A stretch of 64,000 nucleotides of DNA from Enterobacteriaceae bacterium 89 (GTDB taxonomy: Bacteria; Pseudomonadota; Gammaproteobacteria; Enterobacterales; Enterobacteriaceae). The stretch is taken from assembly GCA_014156375.1 (NCBI GenBank), contig RQJH01000002.1, positions 960,331 to 1,024,330 on the forward strand, read 5' to 3'. Below, piece by piece: positions 17,207 to 25,646 of the stretch (positions within the stretch are counted from its first letter, which is position 1; every line of letters starts with the position of its first letter). The translations under genes and the position numbers were made by a program. Below the pieces are notes generated by a model, which saw only the letters and a program-made list of their open reading frames with translations, did not search any database and was not told the origin of the DNA.

Positions 17207-18625
17207 ATGAATTCACCTGCTGCTTCTCCCGGCCGTGCCGGGCTACTGCTGCTGTTAACCGGCCAGATGCTGCCACTGATTGACACCTCAATCACTAACG
17301 TCGCGCTGGATTCAATCACCCGTTCACTGCATACCACCCCGACGCAGCTGGAGCTGATTGTCGCGCTTTACGGCGTGGCCTTTGCCGTCTGTCTGGCAAT
17401 GAGCAGCAAGCTCGGCGATAACCACGGACGCCGCCGTCTGTTTCTGTGGGGCGTGGCAGTGTTTGGTCTTGCCTCGCTGCTTTGCGGGATGGCGGTCAAC
17501 GTTCATCAACTTCTGGCCGCCCGGGTGCTTCAGGGGGCTGGAGCTGCGCTGATCGTGCCGCAAATTCTCGCCACGCTGCACGTCACCCTTAAAGGGCGTG
17601 AACATGCCAGAGCCATCAGCCTGTATGGCGGCATCGGCGGGATTGCTTTTATCGTCGGGCAGATGGGCGGCGGCTGGCTGGTCTCGGCCGATTTTGCCGG
17701 GCTGGGCTGGCGAAATGCCTTTTTTATTAACGTGCCTATTTGCCTGCTGGTGCTGATCTTCAGCCCACGCTATGTGCCGGAAACCCGCAGCGATAGTGCC
17801 TCCGGCATCGACTGGGCGGGAACGATCTGCCTCGCCCTGATCCTCTGCTGTCTGCTGTTCCCTTTAGCGCTGGGCCGGGAGCTGAACTGGCCATGGTATC
17901 TGCAGCTGATGCTGATTGCCCTGCCGCCGCTGGTGTGGCTGATGCGTCACAATGCACAGCGGCAGCAGCGTCGCGGGCAACCTTCCCTGCTACCGCCCCG
18001 GTTGCTTAAGTTACCCAGCATCCGTTTTGGGCTGGCGATTGCCCTGCTGTTCTTCAGCGCCTGGTCCGGATTTATGTTTTGCATGGCGCTGACGATGCAG
18101 AGCGGGCTGGGTATGGCTCCCTGGCAGTCAGGCAACAGCTTTATCGCCCTCGGCATCGCCTATTTTGTCTCAGCGCTGTATGCACCAAAACTGATAGCAC
18201 GCTTCAGCATGGGCCAGATCCTGTTGACCGGACTGGCTATTCAGATTGGCGGTCTGCTGCTATTGATGTTCACGTTCTGGCGATTTGGCCTGCATAACAG
18301 CGCGCTGACGCTGGCCCCGGCAACAGCGCTGGTCGGCTACGGCCAGGCGCTAATCGTCAACAGCTTCTACCGAATTGGGATGCGGGATATCGCCTCGCGG
18401 GATGCAGGGGCTGGCAGTGCAATTCTGAGTACTCTGCAACAGTCCAGCCTCGGACTGGGGCCAGCGGTGCTGGGCAGCATTTTTCTGGCGCTGGCGTCAG
18501 CTGGCGGCTATATCACGGCAATTGTGGGGTTCCTGGGACTGGAAGTCATTTTGATGCTGGCACTGGCTGGGATCGCCCTTGGCTTTCGTCATCATCTGGC
18601 TCGCTGTACTTCACCGTCCCTCTGA
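17207..18625 (+). CDS. MFS transporter, DHA2 (EmrB/QacA) drug:H+ antiporter family
   Basis: A 472-residue protein with about 14 hydrophobic segments. Motif D1-like LIDTSITNVALDSITRSL (about residue 24), the motif A loop SKLGDNHGRRRLFLWG (about 67-82), RVLQGAGAALIVPQIL (motif B, about 106-121) and GGIGGIAFIVGQMGGGWL (motif C, about 142-159) identify a 14-TMS DHA2 exporter. The reading frame opens at 17195, but GGAG sits 6 bases before the ATG at 17207, which I use. Divergent from an MmyB-type regulator. Substrate not predictable. Confidence 0.9.
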   Translation: MNSPAASPGRAGLLLLLTGQMLPLIDTSITNVALDSITRSLHTTPTQLELIVALYGVAFAVCLAMSSKLGDNHGRRRLFLWGVAVFGLASLLCGMAVNVHQLLAARVLQGAGAALIVPQILATLHVTLKGREHARAISLYGGIGGIAFIVGQMGGGWLVSADFAGLGWRNAFFINVPICLLVLIFSPRYVPETRSDSASGIDWAGTICLALILCCLLFPLALGRELNWPWYLQLMLIALPPLVWLMRHNAQRQQRRGQPSLLPPRLLKLPSIRFGLAIALLFFSAWSGFMFCMALTMQSGLGMAPWQSGNSFIALGIAYFVSALYAPKLIARFSMGQILLTGLAIQIGGLLLLMFTFWRFGLHNSALTLAPATALVGYGQALIVNSFYRIGMRDIASRDAGAGSAILSTLQQSSLGLGPAVLGSIFLALASAGGYITAIVGFLGLEVILMLALAGIALGFRHHLARCTSPSL

Positions 18626-18657
18626 CCCCTGCCCCGCTTATTTGCATCTTCTTCACT

Positions 18658-18678
18658 CAGCGGTCATCATGACCGCTG
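18658..18678. terminator. Hairpin between MFS exporter and ybdG
   Basis: CAGCGGTCAT/CATGACCGCTG near-perfect palindrome, 33 bases after the exporter stop and 17 before the ybdG start; no T-run, so it may be a leader hairpin of ybdG. Confidence 0.35.
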
Positions 18679-18694
18679 ATAAAGAGGAGAAGTT

Positions 18695-19939
18695 ATGCAG
18701 GAAATAATCAGCACCCTGAAAGACTGGGGCATCGATATCAACCACACCACATCGCTCGTCATCATCTTTGGTATTATTTTTCTCACTGCGATTATTCTGC
18801 ATCTGATATTGCATCGGGTCGTGCTTCGCGCCTTCGAAAAAAAGGCCCAGGCCAGCCAGCTTCTGTGGCTGCAAATCATTACCCAGAACAAACTCTTCCA
18901 CCGTGTGGCGCTGACGCTACAGGGGATAATTGTGCAGGTGCAGGCCGCACTGTGGCTGCAAAAAGGCAGTGATGCCTCGACGATATTAATTACCTGCGCC
19001 CAGCTGTGGGTGCTGCTGTATTCGCTGCTGGCCTTTTTCTCGCTGTTGGACGTGGTGCTGAATCTGTCGCGCAAATTCACGTTTTCTTCTCAGCTGCCAC
19101 TGAAGGGGATTTTCCAGGGGATCAAGCTGGTCAGCGCGATTCTGGTCGGAATCCTGATTATTTCTCTGCTGTTAGGCCAGTCACCGGCAATATTGATCAG
19201 CGGCCTGGGTGCGATGGCCGCCGTGCTGATGCTGGTGTTTAAAGATCCGATTTTGGGCCTGGTGGCTGGGATCCAACTTTCCGCTAACGACATGCTGCGC
19301 CTCGGCGACTGGCTGGAAATGCCGAAATATGGTGCGGACGGGGCGGTCACGGATATCGGGCTGACCACGGTGAAAGTGCGCAACTGGGATAACACCATCA
19401 CCACCATTCCCACCTGGTCTCTGGTGTCGGACTCGTTTAAAAACTGGAGCGGAATGTCGGCTTCCGGCGGCCGCCGAATTAAGCGCAGCATCAGCATCGA
19501 TACCACCAGCATTCATTTTCTTGATGAGCAGGAGCAGCAGCGTCTTATTCAGGCGAAGCTGTTGAAGCCTTATATGAACAGCCGTCACGAAGAGATCAGC
19601 GAGTGGAATCAGCAAAACGGCGCGGATGAGTCGATTCTTAACCGTCGTAAAATGACCAACGTCGGTACCTTCCGCATTTATCTCAACGAATACCTGCGTA
19701 ATCACCCAAGAATTCGTAAAGATATGACGCTGATGGTTCGCCAGCTGGCACCGGATGCCAATGGCTTACCGCTGGAAATTTATGCGTTTACCAACACCGT
19801 GGTGTGGGCAGAATATGAGGGGATTCAGGCAGATATTTTCGATCATATCTTCGCGGTGGTCGATGAATTTGGACTGAGAATTCACCAGACGCCGACCGGC
19901 AATGATATTCGGGCGCTGTCGGCACTTAGCGCTAATTGA
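18695..19939 (+). CDS. ybdG: YbdG (MscM), mechanosensitive channel of miniconductance
   Basis: A 414-residue MscS-superfamily inner-membrane channel, the length of E. coli YbdG (415). Several N-terminal transmembrane segments precede the pore helix and beta domain: [29 protein letters not shown] (about 168-196), then [44 protein letters not shown] with the PT(W)SL-type MscS signature (about 200-245). The C-terminal cytoplasmic domain is longer than in MscS. It opens on hypo-osmotic shock. GAGGAG lies before the ATG. The order nfsB, ybdG, pheP is kept as in E. coli, with the accessory genes inserted between nfsB and ybdG. Confidence 0.94.
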   Translation: MQEIISTLKDWGIDINHTTSLVIIFGIIFLTAIILHLILHRVVLRAFEKKAQASQLLWLQIITQNKLFHRVALTLQGIIVQVQAALWLQKGSDASTILITCAQLWVLLYSLLAFFSLLDVVLNLSRKFTFSSQLPLKGIFQGIKLVSAILVGILIISLLLGQSPAILISGLGAMAAVLMLVFKDPILGLVAGIQLSANDMLRLGDWLEMPKYGADGAVTDIGLTTVKVRNWDNTITTIPTWSLVSDSFKNWSGMSASGGRRIKRSISIDTTSIHFLDEQEQQRLIQAKLLKPYMNSRHEEISEWNQQNGADESILNRRKMTNVGTFRIYLNEYLRNHPRIRKDMTLMVRQLAPDANGLPLEIYAFTNTVVWAEYEGIQADIFDHIFAVVDEFGLRIHQTPTGNDIRALSALSAN

Positions 19940-19945
19940 ACTCAT

Positions 19946-20012
19946 TGCCTGATGGCGCTTCGCTTATCAGACCTACGGTTTGGTAGGTCCGGTAAGCCTG
20001 CGCCACCGGGCA
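19946..20012. repeat. REP/BIME element between ybdG and pheP
   Basis: TGCCTGATGGCGCTTCGCTTATCAGACCTAC half followed by its inverted GTAGGTCCGG...CACCGGGCA partner. It separates the convergent ybdG and pheP genes; the 62659-62743 element has the same two halves in opposite order. Confidence 0.85.
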
Positions 20013-20026
20013 TTTTAGTTCTCTAT

Positions 20027-21418
20027 TCAGCTACGCTTGCGCAGCGTCTTAAAGGCAACAAACAGGAACAGTACCCAGGCTGGCAGCAGCAGCGCCGACA
20101 GGCGCATTCCGTCCATCGTCAGCATCAGTCCGAAAACCATCAGCAAGAACGCAATACACAGATAGTTGCTGGCAGGAGCCCACAGCGCGCGGAATTTCGG
20201 CTCGCGGCCTTTACGACGCTGGGCGTTGCGGAACTTCAGATGCGCCAGACAAATCATGACCCAGTTCAGCAGCAGCGTGGCAACAACCAGCGCCATCAGC
20301 AGGCTGAAGGCTTCGTGCGGCAGCAGGTAGTTGACCAGCACCACCAGCGAAGTGATCACCCCGGAGAGGATCAGCGAATTAATCGGTACGCCACGGCGGT
20401 TAACGCGGGTCAGGAACTTCGGCGCATTGCCCTGCACGGACAGGCCAAACAGCATCCGACTATTGGAATAAACGCCGCTGTTGTACACCGACAGCGAAGC
20501 CACCAGAATCACGAAGTTCAGCGCAGAAGCGACAATGTTGCTGTCCAGATTGTGGAAAATCATCACAAACGGACTGCTGTCGGATTTGATTTCCACCCAC
20601 GGATAGAGCGCCAACAGCACTACCAAAGAACCGATGTAGAACAGCAGGATACGATAAACAACCTGATTCACCGCTTTGGGGATCGTGGTTTGCGGATCCT
20701 GCGCTTCAGCGGCGGTAATTCCAATCAGCTCCAGCCCGCCAAACGAGAACATAATCACCGCCAGCGACAGGATCAGCCCGTGCCAGCCGGTCGCGAAGAA
20801 CCCACCATGCTGCCAGAGGTTATCGATGCTGGCGTGCTCGCCGCCGTGGCCGCTGAACAGCATCCACAGGCCGAAGCCAATCATTCCGAGGATCGCCAGC
20901 ACTTTAATTAGCGCAAACCAGAATTCGGTTTCGCCGTACAGGCGCACGTTCACCAGATTGACGGCGTTGATGATAATAAAGAACGCCGCTGCCCAAACCC
21001 AGGTAGGCACATCCGGCAGCCAGTACTGCATATAAATCCCGGCGGCGGTCAGCTCCGCCATGCCTACCAGCACAAACATCACCCAGTAGTTCCAGCCGGA
21101 AAGAAAGCCCGCGAACGGCCCCCAGTATTTATAGGCAAAGTGCGCGAAGGAGCCCGAAACCGGCTCTTCAACCACCATTTCGCCAAGCTGGCGCATGATT
21201 AAGAAAGCGATGATCCCGGCAATCGCGTAGCCCAGCACTACCGCGGGCCCGGCCATCTGAATTGCCGGGCCGATACCCAGAAACAGTCCGGTACCGATAG
21301 CGCCGCCGAGGGCGATAAGCTGAATGTGGCGGTTTTGCAGACCGCGATGAAGCGTCGGCTGACTGTCCGACGCAGCATCCGTTGGCAAATTCCCGGATGC
21401 CGATGACGCGTTTTTCAC
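20027..21418 (-). CDS. pheP: Phenylalanine permease PheP
   Basis: A 463-residue amino acid permease of the APC family with 12 transmembrane segments, matching E. coli PheP closely. Examples are RGLQNRHIQLIALGGAIGTG, GEMVVEEPVSGSFAHFAYKY, NAVNLVNVRLYGETEFWFAL and FSFGGLELIGITAAEAQDP. It takes up phenylalanine with protons. Start: the frame extends to 21451, but a GTG at 21418 with AGGGGA 5 bases upstream gives the V(M)KNASS... N-terminus that corresponds to E. coli. TyrR control of pheP is known in E. coli; I could not identify a convincing TyrR box here. Confidence 0.95.
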   Translation of the reverse strand: MKNASSASGNLPTDAASDSQPTLHRGLQNRHIQLIALGGAIGTGLFLGIGPAIQMAGPAVVLGYAIAGIIAFLIMRQLGEMVVEEPVSGSFAHFAYKYWGPFAGFLSGWNYWVMFVLVGMAELTAAGIYMQYWLPDVPTWVWAAAFFIIINAVNLVNVRLYGETEFWFALIKVLAILGMIGFGLWMLFSGHGGEHASIDNLWQHGGFFATGWHGLILSLAVIMFSFGGLELIGITAAEAQDPQTTIPKAVNQVVYRILLFYIGSLVVLLALYPWVEIKSDSSPFVMIFHNLDSNIVASALNFVILVASLSVYNSGVYSNSRMLFGLSVQGNAPKFLTRVNRRGVPINSLILSGVITSLVVLVNYLLPHEAFSLLMALVVATLLLNWVMICLAHLKFRNAQRRKGREPKFRALWAPASNYLCIAFLLMVFGLMLTMDGMRLSALLLPAWVLFLFVAFKTLRKRS

Positions 21419-21631
21419 GTCGTTCCCCTGTTGCATTTTTAGAAGGGGCACCTTTTAACACTTCACCGGAAGTGTCGCAAGCGAAGTCACCCCTTTCCTT
21501 GTCCTCAACCATCAGGGTTGACGCTGTGGCTCACGGCAGTAGACTGCTGAGCAAGGCAACAAACACCCCGGCCGCTTTCCTCAGTATTTACTCGAGAAGG
21601 ATAAGCCGCCACTCCACCGGAGAAATTCGCT

Positions 21632-22147
21632 ATGTCCCTGCCCTCCCTCACGCCGGAAGAGGCCCGTACGTTAGTCGCTCAAGGCTGCACGCTGATTGAT
21701 ATTCGCGATCGTGCCGACTGGCGGCGTGAACATATTGCCGATGCGCTTTCGCTTCCGCTGGAAGAACTCTCGTCCGCTGGCGCTTTCACTGACAATGAAG
21801 TGGTAATTTTTCACTGCCAGAGCGGTATGCGTACCGAAACGAATGCCGACAGGCTGGCTGCCACCGTGCATCCGGCGCAGGCAAAGGTGATGCAGGGCGG
21901 AATTAACGGCTGGAAAAAGGCGGGACTTAGTACCGTTATCGACAAAAAGCAGCCGCTGCCGCTGATGCGTCAGGTGCAGATTGTCGCAGGGAGTCTGGTG
22001 CTGGGCGGCACGCTGTTGGGGCTGCTGGCCGCGCCGGGTTTTTTTGCCATTCCGCTTTTTGTGGGCTGCGGTCTGATCTTCGCCGGCATCAGCGGATGGT
22101 GCGGGATGGCCAAATTGCTGGCCTTGATGCCGTGGAATAAAGCCTGA
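21632..22147 (+). CDS. Rhodanese-DUF2892 membrane protein (YgaP-like)
   Basis: A 171-residue protein. An N-terminal cytoplasmic rhodanese domain has the active-site loop FHCQSGMRTE (Cys62) and upstream IDIRDRADWRREHI. Then come the conserved KKQPLPLMRQVQIVAG linker and two transmembrane helices with GCGLIFAGISGWCGMAKLL. This layout is that of E. coli YgaP, a membrane sulfurtransferase, which is 174 residues. It stands alone here, divergent from pheP; no cysteine or sulfide regulator is adjacent. Confidence 0.9.
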   Translation: MSLPSLTPEEARTLVAQGCTLIDIRDRADWRREHIADALSLPLEELSSAGAFTDNEVVIFHCQSGMRTETNADRLAATVHPAQAKVMQGGINGWKKAGLSTVIDKKQPLPLMRQVQIVAGSLVLGGTLLGLLAAPGFFAIPLFVGCGLIFAGISGWCGMAKLLALMPWNKA

Positions 22148-22182
22148 AAAATTGCCCGCCGGCGGCTGGCGGGCAATGAACA

Positions 22183-24372
22183 TCAGAAATCGTAGCTCAT
22201 CGACACCTTCACGGTGCGCGGCTCCCCCTCAAAGATGTAGGTGCCGTAGCTCTCCACGCCTGACCAATACTTCTCGTTCGTCACGTTATCCACGCCCACA
22301 CGCCAGACCATTTCGTTCTGGTTGGCGTTTACGCGGGTTCGATAGCGCACACCAAGATCCAGTGTGGTGTAGCTGTCGAGTTTTTTAGTGTTGGCCGCAT
22401 CGGCATACTGCGATCCGGTATGGTTCACTTTCGCCGTGGCCGTCAGCCCTTCCACCGGCTTGATATCATATTCCGCCCCCAGCACCGCATAGAAACGCGC
22501 CACGCCGATGGCGTCTTTGCCGTCGTTGGTGCCGCCTGCCGTTTTGGTCATTTCCGGATCGAGCCAGGTAGTGCTGCCGTTGAGGCGCAGGCCAAGCATC
22601 GGCTCGCCAAACACGTTCAGCTCCACGCCCCGGTTACGCTGCTCGCCGTCCAGCACGTAATCGTTGCTGCCGTTGAGAATGGCCGAAGGCTTTTTGATTT
22701 CAAACAGCGCGAGCGTACCCCCCACGCGGCCGTAATCCATTTTCACGCCTACTTCATTTTGTTTGGCGTGCAGGATCCCCATGCTCTGACCGTAGTTATC
22801 CGCGCCCTTAGGCGCGTTATCGCCCGGCTGCAGCGCTTCGGTATGGTTGGCGTACAGCGAAAGCGTGTCCCACGGCTTGTAAACAATGCCGTAGGTCGGC
22901 ATCCAGCGGCTTTGCGTATAGCGAGAGGTCGTATCCTCAAGCCCGGTTGCGTTGCTGTAGTTACGCACCACGACTTTCTGGTGACGCGCCGCCGCGGTGA
23001 ACAGCACTTTATCGTCGAAGAAGCCCAGCGTGTCGCTCAGCAGCCAGCCCTGAGTGCGGCTGCGGGCGGTGGTCAGCGGGTCGAAATAATCGCCACCGAA
23101 GTATGCATTGTTAGGTTCCGCTACATCCTGATTGTCATAGATGTTGGTGGTCGGATTTTTGGAGGACATGCGCCACGCGGTTTTGTCCTCTTTAATCAAC
23201 GCGGAATAGCCGACGTTGACTTTGTGGCTCACCGGGCCGGTATCGAAATCACCGCGCAGGCCGCCCATGCCGCTCCAGGCGTCGATAATGCGGTTGGTGT
23301 CCAGACGCCCGACCGTAGCGTCACCAGCTTTGTTGATAAGCTTAGGCGCAGAATAGGTTCCGATCTCGTGCGAGTGCTGCCCGCCAAACGCGGCGTAGGT
23401 GGTCCAGCTGTCGGTCAGATCGTATTCGGCTTTTGCCATCCCAAATTCGCTTTCGATGTCGCTGTAGCCCCACTTCTGGCTGAAGTTTTTGCTGTTGTCA
23501 GGCACGTCTGGAATGAACTTCACGCCGCTGATATTGAGGCCCATCTCTCCGCCGTGGAAAGTTTTCTTCTGGTAGCCCAAATCCAGCGAGGTGCGCAGGC
23601 GATCGCCGCGATAGTCGAGCCCCAGTGAAGCCAGCGTGGTGCGGCGCTTATCGTCATCTACCGCCGCTTCGCCTTCGCGATGCACCAGATTCACGCGTGC
23701 GCCAAACTGGTTGCTGTCGCCAAAACGACGCCCCAGATCGAGCGTGCCGCCGACCTGAGAATCCGAGGTGTAATCTACTCCCACGCTGGCGTTCGGCGTC
23801 TCTTCCGCGCGCTTCGGCTCAAGGTTGATCATTCCGCCGACGCCGGTGCTGCCCGCGCCGTTCAGCAGGCCGTTTGCGCCTTTGAAGATCTCCACGCGTT
23901 CCAGCATCTGGGTGTCCATCACCTGACGCGGCACCACGCCGGCCAGGCCGCCCATGGTCATGTCATCGCCGTCCAGTTCGAAGCCGCGAATTTTGTAGGT
24001 TTCTGCGAAGTTGCCGTAGCCCTGCACGGCCTGCACGCTGGCGTCATTGCTGACCACGTCGGCAATGGTTTTGGCCTGCTGATCTTTAACCAACTTCGAG
24101 GTGTAGCCGATAACGTTGAACGGGACGTCCATCGCATTTTGCTCGCCGAGCATCCCCAGGCGTCCGCCGTGGGCAATTTGTCCATCCAGAAACGCGGGCA
24201 CCAGATCGTTGCCGCCCGGTTTGAAGTCGCTGCCCTCTTCGGCCTGAACGACCATGGTTTCTTCTTTTTTGCTTTTGCCATTAGCGTCCGCCGCGAAGGC
24301 AGAGCAGGAAACCGCGCCGATGGCAAGTGCCAGCAGCGTTTTACGAAACGCAATTGTGTTGGTGTTGTGCAT
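22183..24372 (-). CDS. TonB-dependent siderophore receptor
   Basis: A 729-residue outer-membrane receptor. It has a signal peptide (residues 1-27, ending CSAFA), a TonB-box-like segment (EETMVVQAEE, about 37), and a plug domain with VSNDASVQAVQGYGNFAETYKIRGFEL (about 107-133) and RVEIFKGANGLLNGAGSTGVGGMINLEPKR (about 160-189). A 22-strand barrel ends in aromatic F (VKVSMSYDF). It belongs to the ferric-hydroxamate-type (FhuE/FcuA-like) siderophore receptors; the exact ligand is not readable. It lies 52 bases after a YncE-like lipoprotein gene on the same strand with a hairpin between. A Fur-like site precedes that gene, so joint iron control is inferred. The E. coli pair yncD-yncE is a comparable receptor/propeller pairing. 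Confidence 0.92.
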   Translation of the reverse strand: MHNTNTIAFRKTLLALAIGAVSCSAFAADANGKSKKEETMVVQAEEGSDFKPGGNDLVPAFLDGQIAHGGRLGMLGEQNAMDVPFNVIGYTSKLVKDQQAKTIADVVSNDASVQAVQGYGNFAETYKIRGFELDGDDMTMGGLAGVVPRQVMDTQMLERVEIFKGANGLLNGAGSTGVGGMINLEPKRAEETPNASVGVDYTSDSQVGGTLDLGRRFGDSNQFGARVNLVHREGEAAVDDDKRRTTLASLGLDYRGDRLRTSLDLGYQKKTFHGGEMGLNISGVKFIPDVPDNSKNFSQKWGYSDIESEFGMAKAEYDLTDSWTTYAAFGGQHSHEIGTYSAPKLINKAGDATVGRLDTNRIIDAWSGMGGLRGDFDTGPVSHKVNVGYSALIKEDKTAWRMSSKNPTTNIYDNQDVAEPNNAYFGGDYFDPLTTARSRTQGWLLSDTLGFFDDKVLFTAAARHQKVVVRNYSNATGLEDTTSRYTQSRWMPTYGIVYKPWDTLSLYANHTEALQPGDNAPKGADNYGQSMGILHAKQNEVGVKMDYGRVGGTLALFEIKKPSAILNGSNDYVLDGEQRNRGVELNVFGEPMLGLRLNGSTTWLDPEMTKTAGGTNDGKDAIGVARFYAVLGAEYDIKPVEGLTATAKVNHTGSQYADAANTKKLDSYTTLDLGVRYRTRVNANQNEMVWRVGVDNVTNEKYWSGVESYGTYIFEGEPRTVKVSMSYDF

Positions 24373-24404
24373 AATGTTTTAACGAGGCTAAAGTGAATCA
24401 AAAT

Positions 24405-24420
24405 GGCCCGCTGCCGGGCC
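24405..24420. terminator. Hairpin between YncE-like gene and TonB receptor gene
   Basis: GGCCCG-CTGC-CGGGCC with a run of six T on the plus-strand side and ATTTT on the minus-strand side. As both neighbours are on the minus strand it would act as a partial terminator or attenuator inside a possible two-gene operon. Confidence 0.5.
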
Positions 24421-24424
24421 TTTT

Positions 24425-25495
24425 TTATTTATTCAGATCAATGCGCACGACGCTGTCGGGCCCGTTGGTTGAATGGTCTTTATTGAAGGCCTGTTTGACG
24501 GTGACAAACAGCGTTTTCCCGTCGGCAGAGAGCAGCAGGCTGTTCGGATTCGGTTTCAAATCCCAGCTCTTTTTCAGCGCATAGGAAGTGGCATCAAGGC
24601 TCAACACCTTGCCGGACTCACGCTGAGAAACATAAATCTCATGGCGTTTCGGGTTAAACACCACGCCCAGCGAATCGCCCACATCGAGCTGTTTGATCAA
24701 TTTTCCGCTGTGAATGTCCAGCGCCAGCGTGGTTTTCGCCTGAGAGTTGTCGGTGACGAACAGGCGGCCCGTTTGCGCATCTTCGGCGATATTTAGCAGC
24801 AGCGCAGGCTTGTCGCCCAGTGGCTTCCAGCGCTGTTCGATACGGTTATTGCGCGGATTGATCACCAGAATCTCACCGCTGCCGTTAGCGGCGTAAATGC
24901 GTCCGGTTGCGTCGGAATAATGCAGGCCGGTCATCCATTTACCGGTATTTTTGATGCGGGTTTTCAGCTTCAGCGTTTTCGCATCCACGACCCAAATCAG
25001 CGCCGGATCGGCGACGGCGCCCACGTACAGGGTGTCGTTATGCAGCAAAATCTGGCGCGCGCCGTACGGCAGGCCTTTCTCATTGCGCTCAGGGAACATC
25101 AGGCGATTTTTGACCTTGCCGTCGGCCGTGTTGATAGCGCTGATCCCACCGTCGAGCGAGTTGGTAACGTAGACCGTTTTACCGTCCGCCGACATCGCCA
25201 TCGCGAAGTTTTTCAGATCGGTATGGCTGGCACCGGTGGTTTTCAGCGTCTCCGGATCGAGTTTGTAGACCACGCCGCCCTGCACGTCTTTAAAGCCTTC
25301 TGAGCTTGAGACATAGAGCGCGTCGCCCGCCGGGCTTAACGCCATTTCATACAGGCCGTCGGCCAGCTCGCGTTTGGTCAGATCGGTTGCCACCGGGGCA
25401 GCAACTACAGATTCTTTTGGGGAGACGGGCGTGCTCTTTGCGGCACATCCCGCCAGCGCGAAAGCCATGGCCAACGCGGTGAGGTTACGTTTCAT
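24425..25495 (-). CDS. YncE-like beta-propeller lipoprotein
   Basis: A 356-residue secreted YVTN-type seven-bladed beta-propeller resembling E. coli YncE (353 aa). Blade motifs include DALYVSSSEGFK, GKTVYVTNSLDGGISAINTADGKV, GRIYAANGSGEILVINPRNNRI and GRLFVTDNSQAKTTLALD. Unlike YncE it has a lipobox (LAGC, Cys17), followed by AA, which predicts an outer-membrane lipoprotein facing the periplasm. Start: ATG at 25495 with AGGGAA upstream; the frame runs 16 codons further but that would spoil the signal. Upstream of the TonB receptor gene and behind a Fur-like box. YncE binds DNA in vitro, but its physiological role is unclear, so iron-uptake assistance is inference. Confidence 0.87.
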   Translation of the reverse strand: MKRNLTALAMAFALAGCAAKSTPVSPKESVVAAPVATDLTKRELADGLYEMALSPAGDALYVSSSEGFKDVQGGVVYKLDPETLKTTGASHTDLKNFAMAMSADGKTVYVTNSLDGGISAINTADGKVKNRLMFPERNEKGLPYGARQILLHNDTLYVGAVADPALIWVVDAKTLKLKTRIKNTGKWMTGLHYSDATGRIYAANGSGEILVINPRNNRIEQRWKPLGDKPALLLNIAEDAQTGRLFVTDNSQAKTTLALDIHSGKLIKQLDVGDSLGVVFNPKRHEIYVSQRESGKVLSLDATSYALKKSWDLKPNPNSLLLSADGKTLFVTVKQAFNKDHSTNGPDSVVRIDLNK

Positions 25496-25522
25496 GAAAG
25501 TTCCCTGCCTAAAGATAAAAAA

Positions 25523-25541
25523 GAGAATGAGAACTATACGC
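25523..25541. promoter_or_regulatory. Probable Fur box
   Basis: GAGAATGAGAACTATACGC matches the 19-bp Fur consensus (GATAATGATAATCATTATC) at about 12 positions and is followed by a further CATTATC. It lies 28-46 bases upstream of the YncE-like gene start. Confidence 0.55.
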
Positions 25542-25604
25542 ATTATCTTTATATCTGCAACCCTGCACGACCAGGGGTTTCCAGGCGGGGATTAATGAAT
25601 CACA

Positions 25605-25627
25605 TAAAAAAAGGACCTGAAAGGTCC
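25605..25627 (-). terminator. Intrinsic terminator of the FadL-family gene
   Basis: On the minus strand GGACC-TTTCA-GGTCC is followed by seven T, 20 bases past the stop of the FadL-family gene; a textbook rho-independent terminator. Confidence 0.85.
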
Positions 25628-25646
25628 CTTGATATCAGTGATAAAA

